From: Synanceia verrucosa
Lineage: Eukaryota > Chordata > Actinopteri > Perciformes > Synanceiidae
Direction: 5' to 3'
Assembly (NCBI GenBank): GCA_029721515.1
Contig: CM056554.1
Coordinates: forward strand, 22,854,678-22,918,677
Length of the DNA stretch: 64,000 bases
Positions 33,163-43,662 of this stretch are shown here, piece by piece (within the stretch, counting starts at the first letter, position 1; every line of letters begins with the position of its first letter). The notes under the pieces are model-generated. The model did not search any database and was not told the DNA's origin. It was given only the letters and a program-made list of their open reading frames with translations. The translations under genes and the position numbers were made by a program.

Positions 33163-34198
33163 GTATACAGTAGGGATGGCTAAAACTAAAAATATTTTTG
33201 ACCGGCCACCGAGCCTCATTAGCCGGTTAATACTGGTTAACCGCTAAGTATAAAATATGCTATTTGAAATAACAGTAATTTCGAGCCGGGTCTGCAGTTT
33301 CATAACTCTGCTTTCCTCTCTGCCGCTCTGCCCCGGTGTCGTCACTTTTTTTTAAATCCCCTACAGCGTGAAACATGGAGTCCCGCAAATGCTGCGCTGA
33401 GGAGCTTGTAAGAGGACATTTGGCTCCCCAGTTTGGAAATTGTTTGGGTGGTTATAGCGTGGAAAATAAAGGCATTCGTCTAGTGATAGAAGCTCGTTTG
33501 AAACACTGCCGTGGCTCATTTATGAAAATGACAGCTCCGAAGAGACGCCGCTTGTTTTGTTTGAGGAGACAGCAGTGCTAATAATAATAATAAAGCAAGA
33601 CATCATTACCTTATCTGTTACCACTGATGATCCTGAAATGTAGAATTTCCAAATTTGAGCCCATTTTATGCGGAATATTGCCTAATAGACTGCAGGAACA
33701 GATTAGGAGTTTGCCTTATGGTGTGTTCACTGGAAGTCAGAACTTGGAGCACAGATTAATGTAACCTCAAAGTTTAGTGCTGCCAGCGCTTCCAGCCTTA
33801 CAACAAAACATGTAGCAGATAGCATGAATTCTATGTCTGGTTGGTGAGATTAATCCGACTTTCTGAGGTGGAGATCTGACTTCACGAGGGTTCCAATTCC
33901 AACATTCATATACAAGTGAATGCACCAAACATAAACGCTGGGCTTCCATGCTGCTGCAGTGACTTTAATCCTGTTATTATTATTTTTACATAACATTTCC
34001 AACAGTGGCGCATTTTCTGTTTAACATCTGTTTGTGCATGGGTAAATGATATGATCAATATCAGGCACACCTCTGATCAGGAGCCCCTCCACTCATTCAT
34101 CTCCTCTCCTCTCCACACCCAAACCATAAGCGCTCCAGTGCACGCCCCTGAGTCGTGCTGTCAGCTGAAGGAGAGGCAGAAAGGAAAGCTCTCAGGGT

Positions 34199-35113
34199 TC
34201 TTATGGAGAATTTCTTTCTGAGTATGATTTTCCTGCTACTCCCAAGGAAATCTCCGTAGTGTTTAACGCGATCCCCTCAGGTCCTATAATGCTTTTTAGA
34301 ATCCACCCCCCCCCCAGTCTCTGTACCTAATCCACTTGATTCTCATCAAGGCAAAATATGCTTCTCAACCTTTTCCCGTAATGACAATAGACATATACAT
34401 GCTTTATTCCAGAAAGAGGTTGTTTGTGTTTCACATGTTATTTCATATTGGAATCGCTTTGTGTATAATATTGATTGGAACAAGGTTTGGATGATTCCAC
34501 ATAAATATTTCATCACCAATAAGGTAAAGAATTCAGAATTATTCATAAATACTATCCTGCTAATCACGACATGGCGAAACTCAAAAGGGACATAAATACA
34601 GACTGCTCTTTCTGTGAGGACCACCCAGAAACTGTGCTAAATCTATTTTGGCATTGCCCTCATACGAAAAAAAAACTTTGGAAGGATTTTTGTAGATTCA
34701 TTATTGATTATGTCTCCAAAGACGTCACCTTATCTTGGGTAAATGTTGTCTTCTGTTTTTATGAATGTGCGAAGAATGAAGAAAAGACTTTCTTTCTTAT
34801 AAATCTGCTAATAATTTTGGCTAAATTCTTTATTCACAAATGTAAATTTAGCAACAAAAAAAACTAACTTTATTCACTTTCTAAAAGATGTTGAACAATA
34901 CATACAGCTTATTGATAGATCCAACAACAAAAAAGTTGTCTAGACATTAAACATATGTTCGGCTCTAGATGTCTTTGTTTAAAGTAAGGTCTTATGGTCA
35001 TTTCCCCTGGCAATCTTGTCTCATGCTCTGTGGTTGTATACTGTTCCTGTATACTTGTTTACCCTGTACTTTTGTATTCTGTTTTATTAAATAAATAAAT
35101 ATATTTTAAAAAA
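34199..35113 (+). mobile_element. 5'-truncated L1/Tx1-like LINE inside the hAT
   Basis: The sequence ends in an A-run at 35108-35116 and is bracketed by AAAGCTCTCAGGGT at 34185-34198 and 35114-35127, a 14-bp target duplication. It encodes the C-terminal part of an L1-type ORF2 in the sense direction. It contains a C-homopolymer of about 10 at 34305-34314. Confidence 0.88.
34500..34867 (+). pseudogene. C-terminal end of L1-like ORF2 (Cys-rich domain)
   Basis: The frame includes MAKLKRDINTDCSFCEDHPE, then TVLNLFWHCPHTKK, giving C-x2-C...H-x-C. This is the zinc-binding C-terminal motif of L1/Tx1 ORF2 proteins. A preceding piece in another frame (about 34430-34560, W-K-V-W-M-I-P-H-K-Y-F) matches the usual upstream region, so a frameshift lies near 34555. 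It ends in TAA at 34867 followed by the 3' UTR. Confidence 0.75.
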
Positions 35114-35372
35114 AAAGCTCTCAGGGTAAGTAGGAAGGTGCTTGGCGCACTGTTTCCGCCGCAACTACGGCCCAATAAAAGAGTCTGACTTGCCGTGTAT
35201 GGACGTACAGTGCGCCGCACCTTCCTACTTACCCTGAGAGCTTTTTTTTTAAATATATTTATTTATTTAATAAAACAGAATACAAAAGTACAGGGTAAAC
35301 AAGTATACAGGAACAGTATACAACCACAGAGCATGAGACAAGATTGCCAGGGGAAATGACCATAAGACCTTA
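34985..35372. repeat. Long inverted repeat (168 and 165 bp arms, 55-bp spacer)
   Basis: The left arm 34985-35152 and right arm 35208-35372 are near-perfect reverse complements. The arms span the L1 3' end, its A-tail, the target duplication and about 25 bp of the host hAT. The inverted copy was therefore made after the L1 inserted, or it is an assembly artefact. Confidence 0.9.
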
Positions 35373-35944
35373 GCAGTGAGCAGTCAGGTCGCTTCAGAGC
35401 ATCGGGCCTTACAGTGTGAGCTGCGAACTCACTTTTTTAACTGACAACTGACAATTTTGACCGGTTAACGTTGATACGGTCAACCACCGGTCAAACGGTT
35501 ACCGGTTAACATCCCTAGTATACAGTTCATTCATTCATCAGTAGTATCGGATTGGTATCGGGTATCGACCAATAAGCTCAGCCCAGGTATCGGACTGGAA
35601 AAAACTGGATCGGTGCATCTCTACAGCAAACGTGACAGTTTCTGTTCGGTTGCACCAGCTCATCACCTCGTGTCTGATTCAAAACAAATGCGGCGTGCAG
35701 TGAGAAAAGGAAACGAGTGCAGCAGAGAGCGATGAAACTGTGGACAAAAAAAGGAAAGTTCAGCTCACCAGTAAGTCCAACCTGACTCAATGTGCTGTTC
35801 ACACTACAGGTGTGGCTGACTGCTGCACTGCTGTCCCATCAGCCTTCTCTCGTTAATTCCTGGTTAATAAATGAGCCGCTCGTTGTTTCCCAGCACAAAT
35901 GATCGCTGTTTACAGTAATCACTGAAACGGCTCTGAGGCTCTTA

Positions 35945-36596
35945 AGGCTGGAATATACTTCTCCGACTACGTAATACGTCATCCGACTCCGTAGCTACGG
36001 AGACCCCTCGAGCCCTCACACTTCTCCGTCATGTTGCATTTCACAGCCCTGCCGTGAAATGCACCCCCTCGGAAAGTGAAGCAATTTGCCTTAATATTGC
36101 AAATAAAAGCAGGAGAAAATACTATTTTATGATTTAATTATTTGTGAGGGAGATAGAAGAGAACAACATTGATTGCTTTCAGTCTTTAAAGCTCCTCTTC
36201 CTCTTTCTTTTCAACATAAAATCAGATAATAGCGAACGCAAACCAACACCTTTCGGTATGTTCTTTGGAAATATACCCCAGCCATAATTACTGAATGAAT
36301 TAAATAGATTTTTTGAGCAGGTTGAATGTGTTTGATTTGCCTTTCACAAGGATAATCAATACTTTAGTTCCTGTCTTGTCCGCGCTGCTGCAGAGGAGAC
36401 CTGTCTGTCTGTTTCTGTGTAGGGAGAGAGGCTGCATTTCACAGCAGGGTGCAGCTAGAGGACCAAACACAGCCCTTGTTGTCTCTGTCTTCCATTGACG
36501 GATTGACGGACAGTTAAAAAAAAATCCTGCACCCGGAGACGACGGAGAGGCTCTCCGTCTCTACGTACGGCACTACGGAGTACTATAAACTGGCCT
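35945..36596. mobile_element. PIF/Harbinger-like non-autonomous element
   Basis: The ends AGGCTGGAATATACTTCTCC and, reverse-complemented, AGGCCAGTTTATAGTACTCC are imperfect inverted repeats. TTA flanks both sides (35942-35944 and 36597-36599), the target duplication of PIF/Harbinger. Subterminal CCGTAGCTACGG and CTACGTACGG words are shared. No protein frame is convincing. Confidence 0.75.
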
Positions 36597-36879
36597 TTAG
36601 GCAGACCACCATAGTTTCACAGATGTTAAAACACTTATGCACCTTTTGTTAAGCATCTCTTTAATGTTTATTTTTGCACCTTAATGTGTAGAGATAAGTA
36701 AGTATCCATTGTAATTTTAATTTTCATTAAGATTTAAGTGTACATTTGAGTGTTTTTCATGTTTGTGATGACATTTCTTTTCCCTGTTTGTACAGAGTGA
36801 TACCTCGGGAAAGTTAAGTTTACAATGAAAGGGTTTAATGTAAGACGTGTTTCATTTTTTTTAAATAGATCATGAAAAA

Positions 36880-37245
36880 AAATCAATACGTATTGATATC
36901 GACTGGTATGAAACACTTATATCGTGACACAGTTTTTAGCCATATGGCCCAGCCCTATTGCTAGATGCTCTGCATGGGGAATTTACAAGGTGATTTCAAG
37001 ACCTTAAAACTGTTGTGAGTGAAATCCACGTGATTTCTTCCCCATTCACATGCGATGTGTTTAATGCAGCTTGAGCTCTTTGACCTGCAGTCTGATACAT
37101 TTCTGACAGAGCACTTCAGGTCTGTCTCACTGCTTGAATTTTACTCTTCCCTCAAAGATGAGAACTTCCACCACATGAGGAGGCATGCACAGAAGATCCT
37201 AGTCCTCTTTGGATCCACCTATATATGCGAACAGACATGGTGGGC
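36880..37245 (+). pseudogene. hAT transposase C-terminal fragment (dimerisation region) and hAT end
   Basis: At 36935-36957 GCCATATGGCCCAGCCCTA is a typical hAT right end whose partner is missing. From about 36965 plus-strand pieces encode FQDLKTVVSEIHVISSPF, then after a frameshift near 37068 ALELFDLQSDTFLTEHF and ILVLFGSTYICEQT. This is the conserved C-terminal block of hAT/ZBED-type transposases. The usual following Phe-Ser-x-Met is replaced by stop-bearing sequence. Confidence 0.65.
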
Positions 37246-37384
37246 AAAACATAATTGCCCACCCCTGTTCTAAACATAAGGAGTAAACAATTATAATCAT
37301 CATATTAATTGTCTTTGATGAAGGGGTGAATAAAAAACATTAACTTAAACTACTCTGAAAGGAAGTTCGAACCATTTCCTTACA

Positions 37385-37500
37385 TTAGTTTACAAGGCAA
37401 ATGTGCCACATCCAATATGGCGGACACGCTGACGTACCGCAGCAACGGGCCGACGTGCTCAATGCGGTGTCGCTGTATATAAGTCTATAGTGAGGGGCAT
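37385..37500 (+). promoter_or_regulatory. Candidate promoter-like segment within the duplicated block
   Basis: CCAATATGGCGG (37415) resembles a YY1-type site, and GTATATAAGTC (37473) a TATA box about 50 bp on. The second copy at 62828-62905 keeps the first but has TATATATG for the second. No gene starts clearly downstream on the plus strand, so this is weak. Confidence 0.2.
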
Positions 37501-37836
37501 ACGGTACACAAGGAACATGAATTTGTATTTTCCTCCTCCATGTTTTGCCGTCGCACTTCCTGCTTGCCGTTGTATGTGTGCATCGGTGCAGACTCGCTAG
37601 GTCTCAACGGTCCACTCACCCTCCGCAATACGACCCTTATAACATGGAGGAGCCTCCGGAGAACGCGCAAACGGAAAGGGAGAGTGTGTAGGAGACGGTG
37701 TGGGATTGAACCCACATGCTGACCGTGGGACTTTTACTCAATAATACTGCGCATTTGAGAGTCGGACATGAATCACCATGACTATTCCTCGTGTCTTTTC
37801 TTTTGTTATGACGCCATTAAAGTCCTGAACACTGAC

Positions 37837-37914
37837 CTGAACCTCGGTGCTCTCAGAGGAACAGCCTGCTGCTGGACTCCCGGGGACCTTGTTGCTCTGC
37901 TGGTCCTCTTCCAT
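37837..37914 (-). CDS. Candidate first coding exon of zinc-finger paralogue 1
   Basis: ATG at 37914 opens 26 codons (MEEDQQSNKVPG...ESTEVQ) ending at CAG followed by GTCAGT, a donor-like site. The exon ends in phase 0. The terminal finger exon at 31310 starts in phase 0 after an AG acceptor, so they can be joined. The same 26 residues are encoded at 63344-63267 upstream of the second finger exon, with only synonymous change seen (AAG versus AAA for Lys). The proposed intron of about 6.5 kb is filled with transposons. The join is inference; no transcript is available. Confidence 0.55.
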
Positions 37915-38250
37915 CCCGCTCTTGTAGTGATCCTGGTCCTTGTCCTGGTCTTGTTCGTCTTAGTCGTGGTCTCTGAAACCCAGCAAGTCAACAACAACTG
38001 TGATCGGTAACTGCCGTAAAATGCTTCCGTAAGCTGCCGAGCGGATGTAGACGCGTTTTGCACATACGCTTCTAATGTTGTTATTGGCGGTTGGCAAACA
38101 GCATATTGGTGCATTACTGCCACCAACTGGAATGGAGTGTGAATCAGGATGACTGTTCTCCCTACATTCTACCAAGCAGCCTGAAATATGAATATATAAC
38201 TCTTGTGCCCTGAGCTCTGTTGTAGAATGACTCTGATATCCAGTGGTATT

Positions 38251-39815
38251 TTAATGTTCCTGAGATGTGAAATTAAACTCTGTCACAACACAATTCCCTG
38301 TATGGTGTTTTCTCATTATGAATAGTGTACTTTTAAGAGTGGTATGTCCAAACCTGAGCCTTGATATTATTGTTTCTTCTCTTCTGTTCATTCCTGTTCT
38401 TCTCATTTCTCCTACTTTCCTTTGTACTCTATAAAACCATTGTCCCGTCCTCTCTTCCTCCATTGTTTTTGCCATCTTTCCCTCAGTCTTTGTTTGATGA
38501 TGCTCTTAATTTCAGATTTACTGACATTATCTCTCAAATCAGTGGATGCCAATGGATTTCCTGCTGCCTCCTTTGCTGCCTTATCTGCCATCTCATTTCC
38601 TCTGAGCCCAATGTGTGCTGGTATTCATACAAAAACCACTGTCAGCCCCATCATCTGAATTCTGTATAGAGTTTGCTGCACTTCAAACAGTATGTCTGGT
38701 CTGCTGTGTGACTGACTGTCCTGTAAAGTGATTAATGCTGAGCTGGAATCAGAGCATATAACTGTTCTTAAAGGTCTTGTCTCCTAAAAACCTACTGTAC
38801 TGTCAACAGTATTGTGATCATTTCTCTGGTATAAACTTCTCCACTGATCCACCTCCCCACTGTGACATTAAACTCTGGGACAATAAAAGCTGCTCCTGCC
38901 TTATCTGAGCTCTTTGAGGCATCTGTATAAATCTGGACATAGCTGGTAAAGTCCTCAATGTATGTCTGTACTACCTGCGGGTTATAAATGACTCCTCTAT
39001 TCTTGTTTTTCTTTTCTAATAACGTGAGATCAACTGTGACATTTGGAAGTATCCAGGGTGGTATAACTGGTAACGGTACTGTAGGACTATTGTTTAGTTG
39101 TGCTATTCCCAGTTCTGTTGCATTCTGGGTACTCGACCAGCCAAAGCTTTTGCTGTCCCTTTTCTCCTTTTCTCAGCAAGGTTGTAAAGTGAGTTGTGTT
39201 GGATGATCTTCCTCATATCTAATGGCATCTCCCCATCTCCACCTGTAGTGCTGCTGTTGGAGTTGTTTTCAGTGCTCCTGTACATATCCTCAGTGCCTGA
39301 TATTGAATATTGTCCAGTCTTTTCAGAGATGTGCCTGCCGCTGATCCATATACCACACTCCCATAGTCCATCACTGATCTGATCAGCCCACAGTATATGG
39401 CTTTTAGTGCACTTCTGTCTGTCCCCATTCACTCCCCACCAAACACCTCATCACATTCAATACTTTCTTGCATTTATCCTCCAGCTTCTGAATATGTACA
39501 GCCCATGTGATTCTTTCATCAAACTACATCCCTAAGTATTTATAGCGTTTCACTCTCTGCAATTCATCATTATACAATGAATTGCTGTGCTGCTAATTCT
39601 TTTCCTTGTGAAAAACATTGTCTCTGTTATCAACTGAGAATTTAAAACCCCACTTATATGACCACTCCTCTATTTTAGTGATGGCATCCTGAACTTTCTT
39701 TATGATGAACTCCAGATTACTTCCCCTCTTCCAAACTGCCCCATAATCAGCAAACAGTGAAACCCCCATCTCATTTTCTATTCCTGTAAACACATCATTT
39801 ATCATGAGGCTAGTT
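38251..39815 (-). mobile_element. I-clade-like LINE, 3' half (RT, RNase H, C-terminal region), decayed
   Basis: On the minus strand, in order: an RT palm piece at 39815-39600 (GVSLFADYGAVWKRG, then EEWSYKWGFKFSVD), an RT thumb at 39428-39219 (LIRSVMDYGSVVYGSA, LRICTGALKTTP, LQVEMG), an RNase H start near 38950 (YVQIYTDASKSSDKAGAAF) and its end near 38600 (WIPAHIGLRGNEMADKAAK), and a C-terminal part at 38475-38251 (SRLRFGHTTLKSTLF). The order RT-RNase H-zinc-knuckle tail is that of the I superfamily. The catalytic FADD is FADY (39743-39754) and frames are broken. Compared with the copy at 63564-64000, about 60 bp holding the zinc knuckle are deleted. Confidence 0.75.
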
Positions 39816-40567
39816 GAAATGGGGTGTTCGTTCTTCTCTGTGAAAGCAGGGGGCCAGCGGGGGATCCTGTTCCAAATTCTCTCCTCCCTGGAGCAGAAGG
39901 TTACCGGTTCGATCATCGACTGGTACAAGGACAGACCAGAGTGAGACACTGATAAAAGAAACTGTGACATAAAGGCAGACAGGGATGGTGAGCAAAATTA
40001 GCAAATGAACAAGAAATGTAGTGATAAAATAGAAAAAAGTGGTAAAAAAAGAACGCACTTCTAGTAACTTCATAACACAACAGAGAGAATGAAATACTCC
40101 AGAGTCATCTAATGATACACATCTGTTCTGGTTTGTCTCCTCCGACTGGAGCTGAAGACTGATCATCAGCTGGATCTGGACTCCATTTATTAACGTCAGT
40201 AACATGTTTGGAGCAATAAATTAATATAAATTTGACCTCTGTGGTTGTGACCTTTGTCTCTTCTAGGTGTACCATGAGCAGCATCACTCATCATATTAAT
40301 GTTGAAATATTTTTACTCAAGTATAATGAATGTTGTGTTTTATTGTTGTATGTTCTTTTTTACTTGTTTGTGAATTGATGTGTTTTAATGACTAGTGGTG
40401 TAGTGTTAAACATCAGCTGTTCATGTTATTTAAATGAAATAATCGGGAAATAATAAAGCTTTCAAACAAAGTTCAGATTACAGAGTTTATTTTCACAACA
40501 ATAACAAACAAAATATATTACATAATATAAATGTAGGAACAAAGAACATAATAGCCTACAAAAGGTT
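39816..40567. other. Unassigned spacer
   Basis: The LINE breaks off near 39815. The minus-strand frame at 39810-40287 has no domain I can defend. No gene is claimed. Confidence 0.35.
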
Positions 40568-40900
40568 TTTCTCATCGACAACCACCCTTTTGTTCTGCCA
40601 GAGTTCTTTTACAGTTTTCCCCATTCGACCGACGCACAATACAAGTGTCCAGTCTCTAGTCTCTTTGGTTGATCACACTTGCTGCAGATGTAATGTGCTG
40701 TCGTTCGGCAGGATTTGCCTCCCGTTCAAAGCTCCTGTCCTGGGAGGGGAGGGTAGACCACTCGCTGTTTGTACATCTCTGGCAGGTGCTTCCAGTGCTG
40801 GATGAGTTGATCTACCCGACTGTCAGAAAGCCCCAGAAGGCCCCATGCTTCCATCAGGGCCTGGGCCAGCCTCAGGACATGTTGGTATGTGTTGTTGGTT
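40568..40900 (-). pseudogene. Zinc-ribbon-like transposon ORF fragment, copy 2
   Basis: Minus strand: GLLGLSDSRVDQLIQHWKHL, then KQRVVYPPLPGQEL, a TGA stop, GGKSCRTTAHYICSKCDQ, then LETGHLYCASVEW. The C-x2-C ... H-x2-C arrangement fits a small zinc ribbon. The piece after GQE is shared with 25907-26000 in the window, including the TGA at the same place. It looks like the C-terminus of a mobile-element protein of unknown family. Confidence 0.5.
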
Positions 40901-40981
40901 GGCCATCAGGACTCTGTATATTCTAAGAAGAAGAAAAAAGTAAAAGAAAAACAGTCAGTGAGGATAGAGCTGTGAAACATT

Positions 40982-41537
40982 TTTAACATAGTTAAAATGG
41001 TCAGATCCAGCTAAATGGGACAACTGCGCCACCTGCTGGTTGTTAGGTATGCCTGCATGAATGTTAGAGTGAAGGATTATGGGTAGTCCTCTGAGCGAGG
41101 GAGGATTTTGAAATGAGCATGTGCCGTTGCCCACAAGACGAGACCTGCCTTAATGTATTTTCCAATTATTGTGGATGCAGGTATGTTGCAAAAAGTCGTT
41201 CTTTTATGTGGTTTTGAAATATGTGATGAGTTGAATGTATGAAACATGAAATACTGAAAAGGTAACAGTCTAGAATGAAATTGCATTATTGTATGTTATG
41301 TTTTCTTGTGTTTTGTCCTTGCATGATTAGGAGGGGGAGTTTCTGTCTTCTTTGGTTGTTTTCCACTATACGATCACCTTTTTCTTAGTGTGTTGTGCTG
41401 TGTGTGGGTGAATAGTCCTCAGAGTGAGGGAAGATTTTGATAAGAGCATACACTGTTGCCCACAAGATGAGACCTGCCTTAATGTATTTTCCTTTTATTG
41501 TGGATGCACATGCAGATACAATAAACCAGCTGTTACC
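40982..41537 (+). repeat. 5' LTR of the Ty3/gypsy element
   Basis: The start (about 40982, GTTAAAATGGTCAG and CTAAATGGGACAACTG, CCACCTGCTGGTTGT) matches the 3' LTR at 47354. The end CTGTTACC mirrors the TGTAACAG start. Inside, about 41085-41183 and 41409-41510 are similar (TGTTGCCCACAAGA, CCTTAATGTATTTTCC), an internal duplication. Confidence 0.7.
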
Positions 41538-41627
41538 AAAGCCTTACTAGCTCCTGAAGCGCCATTTCAGAAGGGGTTAAATGACATGCCTTGTTCAGTA
41601 TGTTAACACACTGCCAAGAGAACAGTC

Positions 41628-42531
41628 TGTTTCATGTGTTACTTACCTGGCCATTCAAGACGCAACTGCCCAGAGGGCTTTTTCCTGGTCAGCAGGGAAA
41701 CTGAATGGTCTGCATGCAGGGCAGACGCAGATCAAGTGGGTGAACCTCCCGCTCTGGATTTGACAGACATTGATGATTATGAGACATTTTATCACACCTG
41801 TAGCAGTGTGGTGCCACTGCAGAAAACACTGATTGTGCAAAACCTACAAAAACTCTCAAAGACTGATTCTACACAAATGTGACTGTTGATGATGGACATG
41901 TTTTCAATGCACTAGTGGACAGTGGATCTTTCGTATGCACAATATGTGAGACAGTTGATGCAAAACTTTCACAGTCAACCCCTGACACTGAAAAAAAATC
42001 TGCTGAAGACGTTGTCATTGTTGGTTGTGGCGGTCACCTTGCCACACATTCTGTCATGTGTGATCTCACTACAGTTGTTTATGGCTATAAGGTGGCTATA
42101 AGGTGTCCTAGTTGTGCCAGGCCAAACTGATGAAATGATCCTTGGCAGCAATGCCATCAAGTGGCTAATTTCACGAATGAAAAAGACTATTAGCGACAAG
42201 AACACTTCATCTCCACTAAACGGTGCACAGAATGATGAACTGCCCCATCTCATCTCTTTGCTGTCCCAATCAGAAAGCGGCATAGTACCAGTCAGAATTG
42301 GAACGGCTAAACTCAAAAGAAGTGTCACTCTACAGCCAAAGTTTGAACATTTGGTGTGGGCAAAACTGCCTACATTGGATGTTTCGGCGGTGGGGAGTAC
42401 AGTCATTAAAGAACCCACCCAATGCAAGACCAGACCTGCACAAATTCTGGTGGGGAGATTTGTCACTTCCTTATGGGGATATGACTGGGTTCCTGTCAAA
42501 ATGGTAAATCCCACAGAGAAGCCGCTCACCC
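41628..42531 (+). pseudogene. Gypsy gag zinc knuckle and aspartic protease
   Basis: CFMCYLPGHSRRNC (41628-41669) is a perfect C-x2-C-x4-H-x4-C knuckle. About 250 bp on, after a frameshift near 41876, VFNALVDSGSFVC holds the protease active site (Asp at 41918). A second frameshift near 42095 coincides with a tandem duplication of GGCTATAAGGT. The frame then continues (ILGSNAIKWL, the protease flap/C-terminal region, to VPVKMVNPTEKPLTL) and is cut at 42532 by a MITE. Confidence 0.8.
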
Positions 42532-42925
42532 TTAAAGTGTCACTATGTAATTTTTCAAATCAACGTCTTCATTCATAAATAGATCCTCATTGGTGTAAAA
42601 TGACGTATGCCAACAATCTGACTTATCCTCCTGGGTGAAGAATCAGTTATCGGTCTTTACATAGAGCGGGTCGCTCATACGGAGGCTTCCATGTCTTTCC
42701 AGTCTACGAACTGCCGAGTGGGACATAAAGCTCTACCTGCTCGTACCCATAGGACAAAATGCATTGCCACGTTTTGCGATTCACTTTTTACAGAGAAGCA
42801 AGGTGGAAACGCCACTTTTACTTACCCGACACTAAACTAAAACCTGCACTGCACTTTTGGTCATAATACAAGACCATACTTAAGCCGCGCTGAATCCTCA
42901 TTGCCAAAAAAGCGTAAAAGTGCCA
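42532..42925. mobile_element. TTAA-flanked MITE, copy 1 (truncated), in gypsy pol
   Basis: It starts TTAAAGTGTCACTATGTAAT at 42532 and matches, in reverse, 51844-51425. The far terminus is missing. TTAA at the entry point suggests a piggyBac-type derivative. Confidence 0.7.
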
Positions 42926-43662
42926 TTTTTTTTGTCAGCACCTATTCTCATTGTTAAACACCACAAGATAGGAGGTGTCAACTTTTTATGAGATTAGTGC
43001 ATATTTTAAAAGTATAATAATATTTTTGTACATGTGTGTGACCGTCACCCGCCCTCTCTGGAAACTAATCTGTCTTTCTTTATTGGATTTTCTTATTAAG
43101 AGCCAGAGAGGAAAGTGCTGCTCTATTGTGAATTGAAGGGGAAACAAACAAATGATAGGCAAGACAAGATATGATGGGTGGGGAAGGGTACAAGCAGGCA
43201 GTGCCATTAGAAATTAACAGTGTGGTCTGCTGTGATAATCCCATCACCCAATGTCCCTGAAAGGAGTAGAGGAGAGAAAATAGTAATTAAGTAAACCAGC
43301 AGAGAATTGTGAACCAAGGGGCACATGTGAAGTGTGGAAATGCATAGAGAACATGAACATAGTGTGAAGAGTGATTTAGCCCAATCTGGAGGGTCCCATG
43401 AGTACTCAACAATGGGACACAACAGATGCTTGTATACCCTGATCCAACATGCATGAGTGACTGACACAGAAACCCAGAGCAGCCAAGACGACTGAGCAGG
43501 GTCCTGCTGGCTGAGCATCCATCCCGCCTAGGCAGCAGGGTGTTCCTGCTGCCTAGGCGGAGAGAGCCGACCAAAGAGAGAGCCGACCAGAGCCACAGAG
43601 AAACACACAAACCCAGGGACAGCACAGCCTCCTCTTGATGCCCCCACAGCGCCACAAACGAG
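42926..43662. other. Extra insertion in gypsy pol with a 16-bp perfect hairpin
   Basis: The sequence here belongs neither to the gypsy coding region nor to the MITE. The hairpin CCGCCTAGGCAGCAGG with 5-base loop occupies 43524-43560. Confidence 0.4.

Larger units (their letters stand above)
33171..35517. mobile_element. hAT element with 8-bp target duplication, carrying an L1 insertion and a foldback
   Basis: The left end TAGGGATGGC (33171) and right end CATCCCTA (to 35517) are inverted. The duplication GTATACAG flanks it exactly (33163-33170 and 35518-35525). Subterminal GACCGG and GGTTAA(T/C) words also mirror each other. A short frame at 33375-33581 has no catalytic motif. An L1 fragment and a long inverted duplication (see separate entries) account for much of its length. 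Confidence 0.88.
37272..38530. repeat. Duplicated block, copy 1 (partner 62645-63980)
   Basis: From AAGGAGTAAACAATTATAAT near 37278 to the LINE C-terminal region near 38500, the sequence matches 62645-63980 in the same orientation with indels. The block holds the candidate first exon of the zinc-finger gene and the 3' end of an I-like LINE. Confidence 0.8.

Noticed and set aside
32823..35622. Larger hAT enclosing the one at 33171-35517
   Set aside because: The ends are only loosely similar and the flanking 8-mers differ, so it is kept as a possibility and not called.
37680..37720. tRNA-like GGGATTGAACCCACA segment (also near 63070)
   Set aside because: No cloverleaf or paired A and B boxes could be built around it.
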